Source: Poseidonibacter lekithochrous
GTDB taxonomy: Bacteria; Campylobacterota; Campylobacteria; Campylobacterales; Arcobacteraceae
Direction of reading: 5' to 3'
Length of the DNA stretch: 64,000 nucleotides
Assembly: GCF_013283835.1 (NCBI RefSeq)
Contig: NZ_CP054052.1
Coordinates: 1,984,001-2,048,000 of the forward strand
The notes below the pieces were generated by a model. That model saw nothing but the letters and a program-made list of their open reading frames with translations, had not been told where the DNA came from and did no database searches. Shown here one piece after another: positions 25,414 through 35,623 of the stretch. The first letter of the stretch is position 1. Every line of letters starts with the position of its first letter. Position numbers and translations under genes: made by a program.

Positions 25414-26791
25414 TAAACTAAAAATAATTAATTTATCTATTTTTACAGATAATAAAATATTACTAGAAAATATAAATCTAGTTATTAAACAAGGTGAACC
25501 ACTTGTGCTTTTAGGAGAATCAGGTTCAGGAAAATCTTTAATTATTGATGCTGTAATGGGTAGTTTAGATAGTAAATTAAATCTTAAAGGAGAAATCTAC
25601 TTAGATGATTTAGATTTATTACGTTTATCAAATAAGCAAAGAAGAGCTTTATGGGGTAAAAAAATTGCCTTATTACCACAAGAACCTTCACGTGCACTTG
25701 ATCCTACAATGAAAATTGTAAATCAAGTTAGTGAAGTACATCAATATATTCATAAAAGAGGTAAGAAAAAGAGCTATAAACACAGTTTAAAGGATTTAAA
25801 AGATGTATCATTAGATAGTTTTGAAGACTCATATCCTTTTGAATTATCAGGTGGAATGTGTCAACGGCTAACCATTGCTATTACTCATGCTTCTAATGCA
25901 CAAGTTTTATTAGCCGATGAACCAACAAAAGGTCTAGACCAGGCACTTTGTAAAAATGTTGCAAAAAGATTAAATAAAGAAATTAATGACAATCGTTTAC
26001 TTCTTGTTGTTACACATGATATAGAAGTTGCAAAATATATTAAAGGTACTTTAGGTGTAATTGTAGATGGTAAATTAGTAGAATATAATACACATAAAAA
26101 TATTTTTACAAGTCCTCAACACCCCTATACTAAAAAACTTCTACAAAGTGATAGTTCAAACTGGGAAATTGAAAAAGCAAAAGAATCTAATCAAATTCTT
26201 ATTGAAGCAAAAAATATTTCTAAAATTTATGGGGAAAATAAACTTTACGAGAACCTAAATATCACTTTAAAAAAAGGTGAGATAACATCAATAGTTGGAA
26301 AAAGTGGTTGTGGGAAAAGTACACTAGGAGATATTTTGCTTGGCATTAAAAAACCAACAAAGGGTAAAGTTATAACTTCAATTCTTAGTCCAATTCAACT
26401 TCAGAAAATCTATCAAGACCCACCTAGTGTATTCTTACCACACCAAACTTTATTAGAAGGCTTTGAAGATCTTATTAAACTTCATAAACTTTGTATGCAT
26501 ATGTTATATGATTGGTTTAATAAAATGAAACTAGATAGAGAACTTTTAAATAGAAAACCATCAGAAGTATCTGGTGGACAATTACAACGTATGGCAATAA
26601 TCAGAGTACTTCTTTTAAAGCCATCTATTATTTTTGCAGATGAAATCACGTCAAGGTTAGATCCAATTACACAGCAAGCAATCATTTATTTATTAGTAGA
26701 TATAGTTAAAAAAGAGCAGTTATCACTACTTTTAATAACACATGATTTACAAATAGCACAAAAAATATCAAATAAAATTATACAATTATGA
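25406..26791 (+). CDS. fused dual ATP-binding subunit, NikDE/DppDF type
   Basis: 461 residues with two complete nucleotide-binding domains. First: Walker A LGESGSGKS (about 36-44), signature LSGGMCQRL, Walker B VLLADEP. A short linker with HPYTKKLLQS typical of DppD/OppD follows. Second from about 265: Walker A VGKSGCGKS, signature VSGGQLQRM, Walker B IIFADEI. Most relatives keep the two ATPases as separate genes, so the pump here should have a single-chain motor. The second Walker B has I in place of the usual P after DE, a mild change. Confidence 0.9.
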   Translation: MFSKLKIINLSIFTDNKILLENINLVIKQGEPLVLLGESGSGKSLIIDAVMGSLDSKLNLKGEIYLDDLDLLRLSNKQRRALWGKKIALLPQEPSRALDPTMKIVNQVSEVHQYIHKRGKKKSYKHSLKDLKDVSLDSFEDSYPFELSGGMCQRLTIAITHASNAQVLLADEPTKGLDQALCKNVAKRLNKEINDNRLLLVVTHDIEVAKYIKGTLGVIVDGKLVEYNTHKNIFTSPQHPYTKKLLQSDSSNWEIEKAKESNQILIEAKNISKIYGENKLYENLNITLKKGEITSIVGKSGCGKSTLGDILLGIKKPTKGKVITSILSPIQLQKIYQDPPSVFLPHQTLLEGFEDLIKLHKLCMHMLYDWFNKMKLDRELLNRKPSEVSGGQLQRMAIIRVLLLKPSIIFADEITSRLDPITQQAIIYLLVDIVKKEQLSLLLITHDLQIAQKISNKIIQL

Positions 26792-28101
26792 CAAGTACTA
26801 AACTAAGCTATAGAGAATACCTTACTCTTGCAATTCCTTTTGTAATTTCAACAGTTACTCAACCACTTTTAGGTGCTGTAGATACTGCTGTTTTAGGAAG
26901 ATTAGATGATTCATCTTTTATGGGTGGTGTTGCTATTGGTGCAGTTATATTTAATACTCTATATTGGCTTTTAGGTTTTTTAAGAGTTAGTACATCAGGA
27001 TTTGCTGCACAATCACTTGGTACCTTAAGTGATAAAGATTCACTTTATGCTTTTTTACGCCCTGCCATTATTGCTTTTATTTTAGGCTTAGCTTTTATTG
27101 TACTACAAAACCCTATTAAAATTGGAGCTGAATCTATTTTTGGTATAGATTCAAATGTATGGGAATCAACAATTGTATATTATGATATATTAATTTGGGG
27201 AGCTCCACTTGTATTAATTTCCTATGTTAATCTTGGCTGGTTAATGGGAAGAAAACTTATAAAAGAAACTCTATATCTACAAGTCTCTATGAATGTAATA
27301 AATATTGTTCTTGATATAGTATTTGTATTGTATTTTGAAATGGGTGTTTATGGTGTTGCTTATGCTACACTTTTTTCTCAAGCCTTTGGCTTTTTTGTAG
27401 GAGTATATTTAATAACTAGGCAAATTTCAGTAAATAAAATTTTCCATATTTATAGTGATCTTTTTGAAAAAGAGGTTTTTTCTAAAATTATGGGAGTAAA
27501 TACAGATTTTCTTATTCGAACAATTTGTTTACTTATTATGACTAATATGTTTATTGCAAAAGGAAGTTCATTTGGTAAAGAAGTACTTGCAGCAAATGCT
27601 GTTTTATTTCAACTACAATATATCATAGCCTATTTATATGATGGGTTTGCAAATGCTTCAAGTGTGTATACAGGAAAAGCTATAGGAGAAAAAAATCTTG
27701 ATGCGTATAAAAGAATCATAAAAGTATCAAATATTTCTACAATATATCTTAATATAATTTGTGTTGTAATTATAGCAATATTTTCAAATGAATTAATTCT
27801 ACTTTTTACTAATATAAAAAATGTAATAGATATTGCACAAGACCATAGTTTCTGGCTAATTTTATTTCCTATTGTAATAGGACATGGACTTACCTATGCA
27901 GGACTTTACAATGGAGCTACATTCACAGCCCCAGTAAGAGATTCTATGATTTTAGCTTTAATTGTTTTTCTTGTAGCTTATAGTTTTTTAATACCAATTT
28001 ATGGAAATCATGGGTTATGGCTTGCCTTTATACTCTTTAGTTTAGCTAGAACTATAATGTTTTTTATTTATCTAAAGAAAATGCAGAGGTGCCTTTTTTA
28101 G
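26788..28101 (+). CDS. MATE family efflux transporter
   Basis: 437 residues, twelve predicted membrane helices and the MATE pattern near the N-terminus (AIPFVISTVTQPLLGAVDTA, VLGRL). It exports cationic compounds or metabolites with Na+ or H+. It overlaps the ATPase gene by 4 nt (ATGA), so it belongs to the same operon as the importer. Pairing an importer with an exporter could mean export of a metal-binding molecule whose complex is then imported (speculative: no ligand-synthesis gene is here). Confidence 0.87.
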   Translation: MTSTKLSYREYLTLAIPFVISTVTQPLLGAVDTAVLGRLDDSSFMGGVAIGAVIFNTLYWLLGFLRVSTSGFAAQSLGTLSDKDSLYAFLRPAIIAFILGLAFIVLQNPIKIGAESIFGIDSNVWESTIVYYDILIWGAPLVLISYVNLGWLMGRKLIKETLYLQVSMNVINIVLDIVFVLYFEMGVYGVAYATLFSQAFGFFVGVYLITRQISVNKIFHIYSDLFEKEVFSKIMGVNTDFLIRTICLLIMTNMFIAKGSSFGKEVLAANAVLFQLQYIIAYLYDGFANASSVYTGKAIGEKNLDAYKRIIKVSNISTIYLNIICVVIIAIFSNELILLFTNIKNVIDIAQDHSFWLILFPIVIGHGLTYAGLYNGATFTAPVRDSMILALIVFLVAYSFLIPIYGNHGLWLAFILFSLARTIMFFIYLKKMQRCLF

Positions 28102-28197
28102 TTCACAGAATTTCTATTATTTAGACACTTCTTAAATTTAAAAGTAAAATATGCTAAAATCAATTTTTAAAATTATATATATTTAAAGGTATTTTTT

Positions 28198-28587
28198 GTG
28201 TCAATATTTGCTTTACAATCTTTAGCTGGTGGATTCCTAGATGAGGATTTACAAAATTTTAATAAATATTTTGATGATTGGTGTATTCACTTTGAGACTT
28301 ATGAAGAAGCTGCTGATATTGCAGAAACTCTTGAAAATGAGGAAGCTATTGATATTGTGGAAATAACTCCATTGAGTTACCCAAAGTATTTTTTCCCTGC
28401 TTTACAAGGTACTATTTATACAACACGTCAAATAGAAGATAAAATTATATGTGTGGTAGAGCCAGTTATGGGTGCTAGTTTTAGAATTGCAATATGTAAT
28501 TTAAAAACAAAAAGAGTAAGACTTACAAACACACGTTATAAAAGTATTCCAAACGTAGAAGGTGCTTTTTCTAGCTTTGGAGAGTAG
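28198..28587 (+). CDS. hypothetical protein, 129 residues
   Basis: Start GTG at 28198 with AAAGG upstream. An acidic N-terminal half (YFDDWCIHFETYEEAADIAE, TLENEEAIDIVEI) leads to a C-terminal half with short strands (FFPALQGTIYTTRQIEDKII). No signal peptide or membrane segment; two cysteines are not in a motif. Soluble, probably cytoplasmic, family not recognised. It stands alone between the nik-like operon and the convergent PAS gene. Confidence 0.65.
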   Translation: MSIFALQSLAGGFLDEDLQNFNKYFDDWCIHFETYEEAADIAETLENEEAIDIVEITPLSYPKYFFPALQGTIYTTRQIEDKIICVVEPVMGASFRIAICNLKTKRVRLTNTRYKSIPNVEGAFSSFGE

Positions 28588-28602
28588 TCTAAATTTATTA
28601 AA

Positions 28603-28632
28603 ATAAACCAAGAGTTTTAACTCTTAGTTTAT
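28603..28632. terminator. bidirectional terminator hairpin
   Basis: ATAAAC-c-AAGAGTT pairs with AACTCTT-a-GTTTAT around a TT loop (one mismatch) between the convergent genes ending at 28587 and 28629. Confidence 0.65.
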
Positions 28633-29015
28633 CTCATACTTTTATATCTTTTTTCTATTTCACTAATATCATTTTGTCTTGGTTTTCTTCTACAAGACAT
28701 ATAACATAGCTCACCTTTTTCATTTTTGTATGGATATACTGTTGCGTATACCCAATAAAAACTTCCTGATTTAGATTTGTTTTTTACAAAACCTTGCCAA
28801 ACTTTATCATCTTTTACAGTATTCCATAGATCATCAAAAGCAGCTTTTGGCATATCATCATGTCTTACTATATTGTGAGGCATTCCAACTAACTCTTCTA
28901 GTTTATACTCAGCAACGTTACAAAATTCATCGTTTGCATATGTAATGATTCCTTTAGCATCTGTTTCACTAACTAAAAAGGCATTATCATTTAATATTTT
29001 TTCTCTGTAATTCAT
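28629..29015 (-). CDS. PAS-domain protein, CetB/Aer-type redox sensor
   Basis: 128 residues, almost all one PAS domain: FLVSETDAKGIITYANDEFC, then YKLEELVGMPHNIVRHDDMP, DLWNTVKDDKVWQGFVKNKS and GSFYWVYATVYPYKNEKGEL. The HNIVRHDDMP and VWQGFVKN blocks are those of FAD-binding aerotaxis PAS domains. It starts 8 nt after the chemoreceptor stop, so the two genes share a transcript. In Campylobacter the CetA/CetB pair splits energy taxis between a membrane transducer and a cytoplasmic PAS protein; the same division is likely here. Confidence 0.82.
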   Translation of the reverse strand: MNYREKILNDNAFLVSETDAKGIITYANDEFCNVAEYKLEELVGMPHNIVRHDDMPKAAFDDLWNTVKDDKVWQGFVKNKSKSGSFYWVYATVYPYKNEKGELCYMSCRRKPRQNDISEIEKRYKSMR

Positions 29016-29023
29016 TATTTTTC

Positions 29024-31570
29024 CTATTTATTACAATTAATTTCTCTAATTTTGTTTAATAAATCAAACACTATATCAATATTTTTCTCTATGTTTTCTG
29101 TAACAGCAAAAAGCTGTCCATTTTCATAATCATCTGCATATAAATCTACTGTATCTTGTACCATACAGTGAACTTTTTTATGTGCGATTTTTAATTGTGT
29201 CCACTCAGCTGATTGTGCAAACTCTGAATCCTCATTTGCATCAATCCACTTACCTAAGTTACACTCATGATCATTTTTAACAGTAAATCTAAAACCTTGT
29301 TTACATTGAGCGAAATTTGTATTTTTAAATACAATATGATCTGATTTTAATTTATTTAAATCAAAAATCATATCAGTATTACAGATTCTCTTTTTTGCAT
29401 CCATATCAAAACTTGTTTTATTTACAGCAGATTGTAATTGTTGCGCTAAACCTGTAGTTGTTTGAGCCATAGTACTAATATTTGATGCTAATGAAGCATT
29501 TTGTTGTGTAGCTTGGTCAAGTGAGTTTACTGTATCTGTAATTTGGCTCATTGCTTGTTGTTGTTCTTTTGATGCATTTGCAACATCTTCAATAAGACCA
29601 ATGGTAGTACTGATATTTTCATTTAGTTCATTATAACCGTCAATCATTTCAGTTGTAATTTCTTTACCAGTTTTAGCTTTTGAAGTAGCACTTTCTACTA
29701 AATCTTTAATCTCTTTAGCAGCTTCTGCACTTCTTGATGCAAGATTTCGAACTTCCGCAGCAACTACTGCAAATCCCTTACCAGCTTCTCCAGCAGTTGC
29801 CGCTTCTACAGCTGCATTTAGTGAAAGAATATTTGTTTGGAAGGCTATCTGATCAATAACAGAAATAGCTTCATGAATTGCATTTACTTCTTCCCCTAAC
29901 TCTTCCATAGATTCAGATGTTCTTGAAGCTAATGCTTTTCCTGAGTTATTTGACTTTGTAACATTCTGAGCATAAGTAGACATTTGCATTGCAGTTTCAC
30001 TACTTTTGTTAATAGTTGCAGAAATCTCTTCAATAGCAGCAGCTGTCTGCTCTAGCGATGCAGCTTGTGCATTTGATGAATCACTTAATTTAATAGAAGC
30101 ATTAGATAATTCCCCTGCACTATTAGTTAATTTGTTATTAGATTCATCAATTAAACACATTACTTCATTAATAGTAGATTGAGTTACTTTTGTTCCACTC
30201 ATTAGTGAAGCTACAATACCTGTAAGTCCCTCGATATGTGGAACTTTATGATCATATTTTGCATTTGATAATGCTACTAATGTATCTGATAGAATCAATA
30301 AATTTTTATGCATTGTTTTAATCATATTATTAATCTCACTAACTAAAGAATCAACCTCTGATGAATGAGCTTTATTTTTGATAGTATCATTTAATAAACC
30401 AGCATTTACTTTTTCAATTATTCCTTTTGCTTCTGAAATCACTTCTCTATCTTGATTTACACCTTTCTCAATAGAGTCTAAATACTCATTGAAAGATTTT
30501 ACTAAATCCCCTATTTCGTCTTGTGAAGTAATTTCAAGTCTTTGAGAATCAGAACTACTATTTTTTGAAATATTATTAATAGAATCTTTTAGATTAAAAA
30601 TAGGTGCTAGAATATTTTTTTTCATATTGATTAAAGAAACTATCATACTTAATAATAATGCAACAACAAGAATAATCAATGCCGTCCAAATAATAGATGA
30701 AGTATGATCAACTGCAATCATTACCTTTTCAAGTGGTCTTGCACTTAATGCAATTCCTAATTTTTTACCATTAAAATCTTTTACATCAATGTATGAATAA
30801 AAGTACTTATCACTAATAAGATACCCCTCTTTCATTAAAACATTAAAATCAATAGTTTTACTATCTTGAACTAAATCATTATTAATAAACTTTTGAGAAA
30901 TTACATAGTTTTGTAATCTTTTATTATCATTAATATTAGAAATAGATACAGATGAGTTCATTAATAATAAAAAAGCATCACCAGTTTTATCAAAAGACTT
31001 TGCAACAGAATTAATTCCTTGCATAAACTCTAATGAACCTAAATGAGTATTAGATATAGAATCGAAGATTGCAACAACAGCTCGGATGCTTAAACCAGCT
31101 TTTCCAACTTCAAAAGTATTAACAGCAATATTATTAGTACTTACTTTTAATACACTTTTTCTAAATGATTTTAAATCATCACCAAATTTTTCAGGTTTCC
31201 ATGATCTTAAAAAAGATTTTGTATCTTTAGTATGAATATGTACTTTGATATTCTTAAAAGGCGTAGATTTTTTCATATTAATAGATAAACTTGAAAGTGC
31301 TTCTTTTGCAAGATTTCTATTATTTTCTTTTAATGCCTCTTGAATTTTAGCGTCATTTGATATTGATATTGCGTTTGAAATACCAACATCAAATTTTGAT
31401 TTTATCTTTAAATCAGACAGATTATTCAACTCATTTTTTACCCCTGTGTAAACTTCTAAAGTTAAATCATTTTTATACTTGTTTAGTATTAAATAGCCAA
31501 TAATTAGCATTAATACCGTTACAATCGTAGCAATAAGTGAAAACTTCTTTGCAATACTTAAATTCCCCAT
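29024..31570 (-). CDS. methyl-accepting chemotaxis protein with C-terminal CZB domain
   Basis: 848 residues from ATG 31570, with GGGAG 5 nt upstream; ATG 31582 is the alternative. TM1 spans about 8-28. A periplasmic single-cache-like sensor of about 270 residues is followed by TM2 near 290-312, a HAMP, and a signalling domain with the hairpin tip ([40 protein letters not shown]). The C-terminus carries a chemoreceptor zinc-binding domain: [13 protein letters not shown] and IAHKKVH give the Cys and two His ligands, HIVF the first His. Family knowledge links CZB domains to zinc or hypochlorite sensing. It is paired with the PAS gene. Confidence 0.92.
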   Translation of the reverse strand: MGNLSIAKKFSLIATIVTVLMLIIGYLILNKYKNDLTLEVYTGVKNELNNLSDLKIKSKFDVGISNAISISNDAKIQEALKENNRNLAKEALSSLSINMKKSTPFKNIKVHIHTKDTKSFLRSWKPEKFGDDLKSFRKSVLKVSTNNIAVNTFEVGKAGLSIRAVVAIFDSISNTHLGSLEFMQGINSVAKSFDKTGDAFLLLMNSSVSISNINDNKRLQNYVISQKFINNDLVQDSKTIDFNVLMKEGYLISDKYFYSYIDVKDFNGKKLGIALSARPLEKVMIAVDHTSSIIWTALIILVVALLLSMIVSLINMKKNILAPIFNLKDSINNISKNSSSDSQRLEITSQDEIGDLVKSFNEYLDSIEKGVNQDREVISEAKGIIEKVNAGLLNDTIKNKAHSSEVDSLVSEINNMIKTMHKNLLILSDTLVALSNAKYDHKVPHIEGLTGIVASLMSGTKVTQSTINEVMCLIDESNNKLTNSAGELSNASIKLSDSSNAQAASLEQTAAAIEEISATINKSSETAMQMSTYAQNVTKSNNSGKALASRTSESMEELGEEVNAIHEAISVIDQIAFQTNILSLNAAVEAATAGEAGKGFAVVAAEVRNLASRSAEAAKEIKDLVESATSKAKTGKEITTEMIDGYNELNENISTTIGLIEDVANASKEQQQAMSQITDTVNSLDQATQQNASLASNISTMAQTTTGLAQQLQSAVNKTSFDMDAKKRICNTDMIFDLNKLKSDHIVFKNTNFAQCKQGFRFTVKNDHECNLGKWIDANEDSEFAQSAEWTQLKIAHKKVHCMVQDTVDLYADDYENGQLFAVTENIEKNIDIVFDLLNKIREINCNK

Positions 31571-31702
31571 AACAACTCCCATTAAAAAAACTTATGTATT
31601 CTACAAAGTTATTTATTAATAATTCTTATTTTAAAGATTATTAAAGTGGGAATTTAATTATTTTTTGAAATTTCGTTATTTTTTTGGGAATAAAAAGATG
31701 TT

Positions 31703-32722
31703 TTATCCCATAGGATATAAAATATCTTTTTGAATTTCTTCTATTTTTTTCATTAATTCATCATCAATTTTAAAATCAAATGCAGCTAAAGACTCATCTA
31801 ATTGTCCTAATTCTCTAGCACCAATAATAGTAGATGCTACAAAATAAAAATGTTTAGAGTAAGCAACTGCAAGAGTTACAGGAGAGATTCCATACTCTTT
31901 AGCTAATACCATATATCTTTTAGTAGCTTCTATAGTTTTATCATTTACAAATCTATGTGCCATGGCTTGGACTCTTGGATTCTTATTTGTAATATAAGAA
32001 GTGAATCTACAATTTTCAGGATATAGTCCATTATTATATTTACCAGATAAAACTCCTCCTGCAATTGGAGAGTAAGGTAAAAGTGAGATGTTCTCTTTTT
32101 CACAAACATTTGCAAGTTCATCATGAAATCTTGGGTTTAATAAAGAGAAGTTATTTTGAATAGATTCAAATCTAGCTAAATTATTATATTTTGAAACTTC
32201 ATTTGCTTTTGTAAGTCCATAAGCAGAATCATTTGAAGTACCTAAGTATCTTACTTTTCCTTCTTTGATAAGCTCATCAAAAGCTTTCATGCTCTCTTCA
32301 ATAGGTACAACAGCATCAGGCCAATGCATTTGATAAAGATCAATATAATCAGTTTTTAATTTTTTTAGACTTCCTTCTACTGCTTTTTTAATATGAAAAG
32401 AATCTATAGCAGTAAGACCATGCCTAATAGGTGGAACAAACCATCCAGAAGCAGCTCCTGCAACTTTTGTAGCAAGTATAATAGAATCTCTATCTTTAGT
32501 TTGTAACCAATCCCCTACCCAGTCTTCTGTAATACCTGCTGTATTAGCTTTTGGAGGAACTGGATAAAGCTCAGCTGTATCAAAAAAGTTTATTCCTCTA
32601 TCATAAGCTTTATCCATTATTCTAAATGCTTCTTCTTTAGATGTACTAGAACCAAAAGTCATCGTTCCCATACAAATAGAAGATACTCTTAATCCACTTT
32701 TTCCTATATATCTAAAATCCAT
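31703..32722 (-). CDS. aldo/keto reductase
   Basis: 339 residues, TIM-barrel NAD(P)H oxidoreductase. The start block is MDFRYIGKSGLRVSSICMGT. The catalytic tetrad is visible: Asp in FFDTAELYP, Tyr in the same block, Lys in LATKVAG, His in YQMHWPD. The nucleotide site includes LLPYSPIAGGVLSGKY and STIIGARELGQLDES. Probably a general carbonyl reductase (Tas/YajO-like). It is monocistronic between the chemoreceptor and the SLAC1 gene. Confidence 0.9.
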   Translation of the reverse strand: MDFRYIGKSGLRVSSICMGTMTFGSSTSKEEAFRIMDKAYDRGINFFDTAELYPVPPKANTAGITEDWVGDWLQTKDRDSIILATKVAGAASGWFVPPIRHGLTAIDSFHIKKAVEGSLKKLKTDYIDLYQMHWPDAVVPIEESMKAFDELIKEGKVRYLGTSNDSAYGLTKANEVSKYNNLARFESIQNNFSLLNPRFHDELANVCEKENISLLPYSPIAGGVLSGKYNNGLYPENCRFTSYITNKNPRVQAMAHRFVNDKTIEATKRYMVLAKEYGISPVTLAVAYSKHFYFVASTIIGARELGQLDESLAAFDFKIDDELMKKIEEIQKDILYPMG

Positions 32723-32785
32723 AATAACACCTTACATAATTTATTTGTTTTATTTAAGTGAAGATTTTAACATATTAAATATATA

Positions 32786-33763
32786 TTATTCCATTATACA
32801 TATCTCTTTTTTACGCATATGAGAAATAGTTTCTTTAGCTACTAATAAAACAATCACAGATGATAAAACTAAGAAAATATAAGCTAATACATAATAGAAA
32901 AAATATTGAGATAATTCATACATTAACAAAGTAGCTAAAGTAATAGCAGCCATTGGAAAAGTAAAAGCCCACCAAGAAATAAAGAATTTAATATTTATAT
33001 AGTTCTTATACATAACAAAAACTAAAATAGTAAAAAACAATCCCAAACTATAAAGAATATGAGCAAAAAAATCCACATGACCAATTAATTTAATATAAGA
33101 GATAAATCCAATAGAAGGTGGTGCAATTAATATAAATAGTGTAGGCATAAACTTTGGTGCAAACTGTTTATGAAAAATGATTCTATTTAAAATTATAGAG
33201 AATAATATAATCCAAAAGAAAATACCAATAGAGAAATAAAAATATAAAACATGTTCATTTATAAAACCCTTTCCTGCAATAGGAACAATCAAGTTTCCAA
33301 CAATTGGAATAAACCAAGCAGGGTTTGAGTGTACAACTTCTAGGGAGTTATTAATCCAAAATCTTATTGTATAAAAAGTAAAAAAGATATGTAGCATTGC
33401 CCCACATATAAATAAAACATATGAAAGAGTTTCATAATCATGTCTATGAAACATTGATAATAATAAAGTTGATATTGAAATTGCTGCAAAGAAATTTACT
33501 CTTATTGGATGAGTGAACTCACCTTTTACTTCTTTATTATGTTTTATGATTTTTATTATATATGTTACTAATATAAGTAAAAACAACATACTTGAAAAGC
33601 CACCTAGAATATAGCCTATAAATGATGGTAAGTATAGTATATGTTCTGCTTTTTGAAAAGCCAAAGCCAAACCGGTTAATCCCATAACAATTGCAAACAT
33701 CATTACAGGAAAGTTCTGTAATCTATTTGATTCTATTTTTATAATATTTTCGTTTTCATTCAT
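32786..33763 (-). CDS. SLAC1/TDT family anion channel or transporter
   Basis: 325 residues, ten predicted membrane helices with the TehA/SLAC1 pattern: NFPVMMFAIVMGLTGLALAF at the N-terminus, NPAWFIPIVGNLIVPIAG mid-protein, and SWWAFTFPMAAITLATLLMY toward the end. The central pore-gating Phe of TehA would be in the WWAFTFP segment. Members move chloride, tellurite-linked anions or dicarboxylates; the substrate is not decidable. Confidence 0.85.
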   Translation of the reverse strand: MNENENIIKIESNRLQNFPVMMFAIVMGLTGLALAFQKAEHILYLPSFIGYILGGFSSMLFLLILVTYIIKIIKHNKEVKGEFTHPIRVNFFAAISISTLLLSMFHRHDYETLSYVLFICGAMLHIFFTFYTIRFWINNSLEVVHSNPAWFIPIVGNLIVPIAGKGFINEHVLYFYFSIGIFFWIILFSIILNRIIFHKQFAPKFMPTLFILIAPPSIGFISYIKLIGHVDFFAHILYSLGLFFTILVFVMYKNYINIKFFISWWAFTFPMAAITLATLLMYELSQYFFYYVLAYIFLVLSSVIVLLVAKETISHMRKKEICIME

Positions 33764-33791
33764 TTATTAAATCCTATTAAGAATAAATTAT

Positions 33792-33797
33792 TATAAT
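33792..33797 (+). promoter_or_regulatory. -10 box for the 70-residue gene
   Basis: TATAAT 19 nt before ATG 33816, leaving a leader of roughly 12 nt with AAAAAAGG as ribosome site. Divergent from the SLAC1-like gene. Confidence 0.4.
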
Positions 33798-33815
33798 TAG
33801 CAAAAAAGGTTTTAA

Positions 33816-34028
33816 ATGGCAAAAAAGAAGCAATCATTAGTAGATTTAAGAAAAATGAATCTTTCTTTTGAAGAAAAAAATCAAATAATAAAATTAATAA
33901 ATCTTAAAACAAAAACATTGACTTTAGATACAGAGATTTATGAAAATGACCAATTTATCGCTAAAAGAGAGATGGTTTATGCTCATTTACCTAAAAAACT
34001 AAAAGCACAATTAAACAGTTTTTTTTAA
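33816..34028 (+). CDS. small basic hypothetical protein
   Basis: 70 residues, MAKKKQSLVDLRKMNLSFEE onward. Lys-rich, predicted helices plus a short strand pair (TKTLTLDTEIYENDQFIAKR), no membrane segment. A good ribosome site (AAAAAAGG, 7 nt before ATG) and a downstream hairpin support it as a real monocistronic gene. No family recognised. Confidence 0.6.
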   Translation: MAKKKQSLVDLRKMNLSFEEKNQIIKLINLKTKTLTLDTEIYENDQFIAKREMVYAHLPKKLKAQLNSFF

Positions 34029-34070
34029 TTATCAGTATAATTATAACTTATTATTATTAAAGAAAGTTTC

Positions 34071-34099
34071 ATTTGATATAAGTAAAACTTATATCAAAT
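34071..34099. terminator. bidirectional terminator hairpin
   Basis: A perfect 13-bp stem (34071-34083 with 34087-34099) and a 3-nt loop, between the 70-residue gene and the end of cbiL on the opposite strand. Confidence 0.75.
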
Positions 34100-34104
34100 A
34101 AATA

Positions 34105-34767
34105 TTATTGAACAAAGTCAATAAAAAGAGTCATGTATTTATCTACTTGTTCTTTCTTTTGAAGATGAATATTTTCACCTTCATAATTAAGATTTTCGAA
34201 AGTATAAATATCACCTTTTGAAGGTATTAAGTTTGTTTGCATTCCAATTTTTGGTCGCATATAAACAGTTGTATTTGGTACGTTTTCTTTATGTAAAGGA
34301 ACAATACTAAATGAACCATCTCCAACACATAGAGGTTTTTTTACCTTTGCAGATGCATGTGAGAAAGAAGTAACACCAGGTATTACTTCTGATTTTTCAT
34401 ATATTAATTCATTTTGTTCTTTTATTAAATCAAGTAGATAATAAACCGTACTATATACAGCACTATCTCCTAATGTAACAAAAGACAAAGTTTCGTATTC
34501 ACCAAATGATTCATAAATCTTGTCAACTTGTGCTTGCCAATCTTCCGTTTTGAAATTCATTGGTGTATACATTGGAATTACTGGTTTATCAAAACCAAAC
34601 TCTTCCATTAATTTACTTACAATTTTAAAAGTCATAGACTTTTTAAAACTATGGTCAGGGCTTTTGGTAGGAATACAAATAGCATCAGAGTTTTTTAATG
34701 CTCTTAATGCTTTTACTGTAATTAATTCAAAATCTCCAGGACCAAGTGATACCATATATAATTTCAT
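34105..34767 (-). CDS. cbiL: precorrin-2/cobalt-precorrin-2 C20-methyltransferase
   Basis: 220 residues with the tetrapyrrole methylase fold: MKLYMVSLGPGDFELITVKA at the N-terminus, TLGDSAVYSTVYYLLDLI around residue 100 and VIPGVTSFSHASA near 130. It adds the C20 methyl group from SAM. It is the last gene of the reverse-strand trio cbiM-cbiK-cbiL. The IPTKSPDHSFKKS insert after the first strand is typical of CbiL/CobI rather than of the other methylases in this locus. Confidence 0.9.
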   Translation of the reverse strand: MKLYMVSLGPGDFELITVKALRALKNSDAICIPTKSPDHSFKKSMTFKIVSKLMEEFGFDKPVIPMYTPMNFKTEDWQAQVDKIYESFGEYETLSFVTLGDSAVYSTVYYLLDLIKEQNELIYEKSEVIPGVTSFSHASAKVKKPLCVGDGSFSIVPLHKENVPNTTVYMRPKIGMQTNLIPSKGDIYTFENLNYEGENIHLQKKEQVDKYMTLFIDFVQ

Positions 34768-34780
34768 CTATCACCCTATC

Positions 34781-35623
34781 TTAGTAAGTAAACTGTTTAT
34801 GTTTAATTCCCATCATTTTAAATGAGTCTTCAATCTCTTTTAAAATAATAGTTTGAGTCTTTTCAAGTTCAATAAGATTAAATGTATCACCTTTTGATAA
34901 AGATGAAGCAATAGTCGAATCAAATGTATCACTTAAATCGTCTCTGATTTCGTGCATATCTTTCATATAGTGATTACCACTAACTAAAAGCATTGGAATA
35001 ACTTGTACTTTTTTAACTCCAGCTTTTTTCATCTTAAGTTTTAAAGCATCACTAATTTCATTATAAGGCATAGCACCCTCTAATGAACAAGTAAAGTTAG
35101 ATTCACTAATCATTTCTAAAAATGAAGCAGCATAATTAATAGAATCAATTCCACTAGTATCAAGTCTAGGTGTTCCATGAATTACATACAAGTTTGCAGT
35201 ATCTTCTTGTGTAACTTTTTCATTTAGATCTTTTAAAAAGTTTGATGTCTCTTTTGTTTTAGTTAAAAGAGCATTAGTACATTTTATATTAGCTAATGAA
35301 AAATGTTTGAATCCATCTACAATTTTTTTAAGAACTTCATGTTCATCTGTTGGATATATATTAATTGAAGCTACTACAACGTGTTTAAATCCAAGCATAT
35401 CAACATCAGAGAGAGTTTGTGGCAAGTTTTTATACTCTTCCTTTTTCTCTTTCTTAAGCATTTTGATTACCATTCTAGATGAAAATGAAACAAAAACTTC
35501 ACAATCTGGAAATTTATCTTCAACAACATCTTTTAAATCAAGATATTTTTGTTGCTCTATTACTGAACCAAAACAAGCAAGGACAATAGCCCTTTTCTTG
35601 TTATAGTGTCTATATCTTTTCAT
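34781..35623 (-). CDS. cbiK: sirohydrochlorin cobaltochelatase
   Basis: 280 residues, class II chelatase. RAIVLACFGSV begins the first half. The metal-site histidines are visible in YVIHGTPRLDT and VSGNHYMKDMHEIRDDL. It inserts Co2+ into sirohydrochlorin, the committing step of the anaerobic B12 route. Its length matches the two-domain CbiK rather than the short CbiX. The ATG overlaps the cbiM stop codon (TAATG). Confidence 0.9.
   Translation of the reverse strand: MKRYRHYNKKRAIVLACFGSVIEQQKYLDLKDVVEDKFPDCEVFVSFSSRMVIKMLKKEKKEEYKNLPQTLSDVDMLGFKHVVVASINIYPTDEHEVLKKIVDGFKHFSLANIKCTNALLTKTKETSNFLKDLNEKVTQEDTANLYVIHGTPRLDTSGIDSINYAASFLEMISESNFTCSLEGAMPYNEISDALKLKMKKAGVKKVQVIPMLLVSGNHYMKDMHEIRDDLSDTFDSTIASSLSKGDTFNLIELEKTQTIILKEIEDSFKMMGIKHKQFTY

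Noticed and set aside
22198-28101. Opine-metallophore (Cnt-type) locus
   Set aside because: The importer and an exporter are there, but no nicotianamine-synthase-like or opine dehydrogenase gene is in the window, so the name is not supported.
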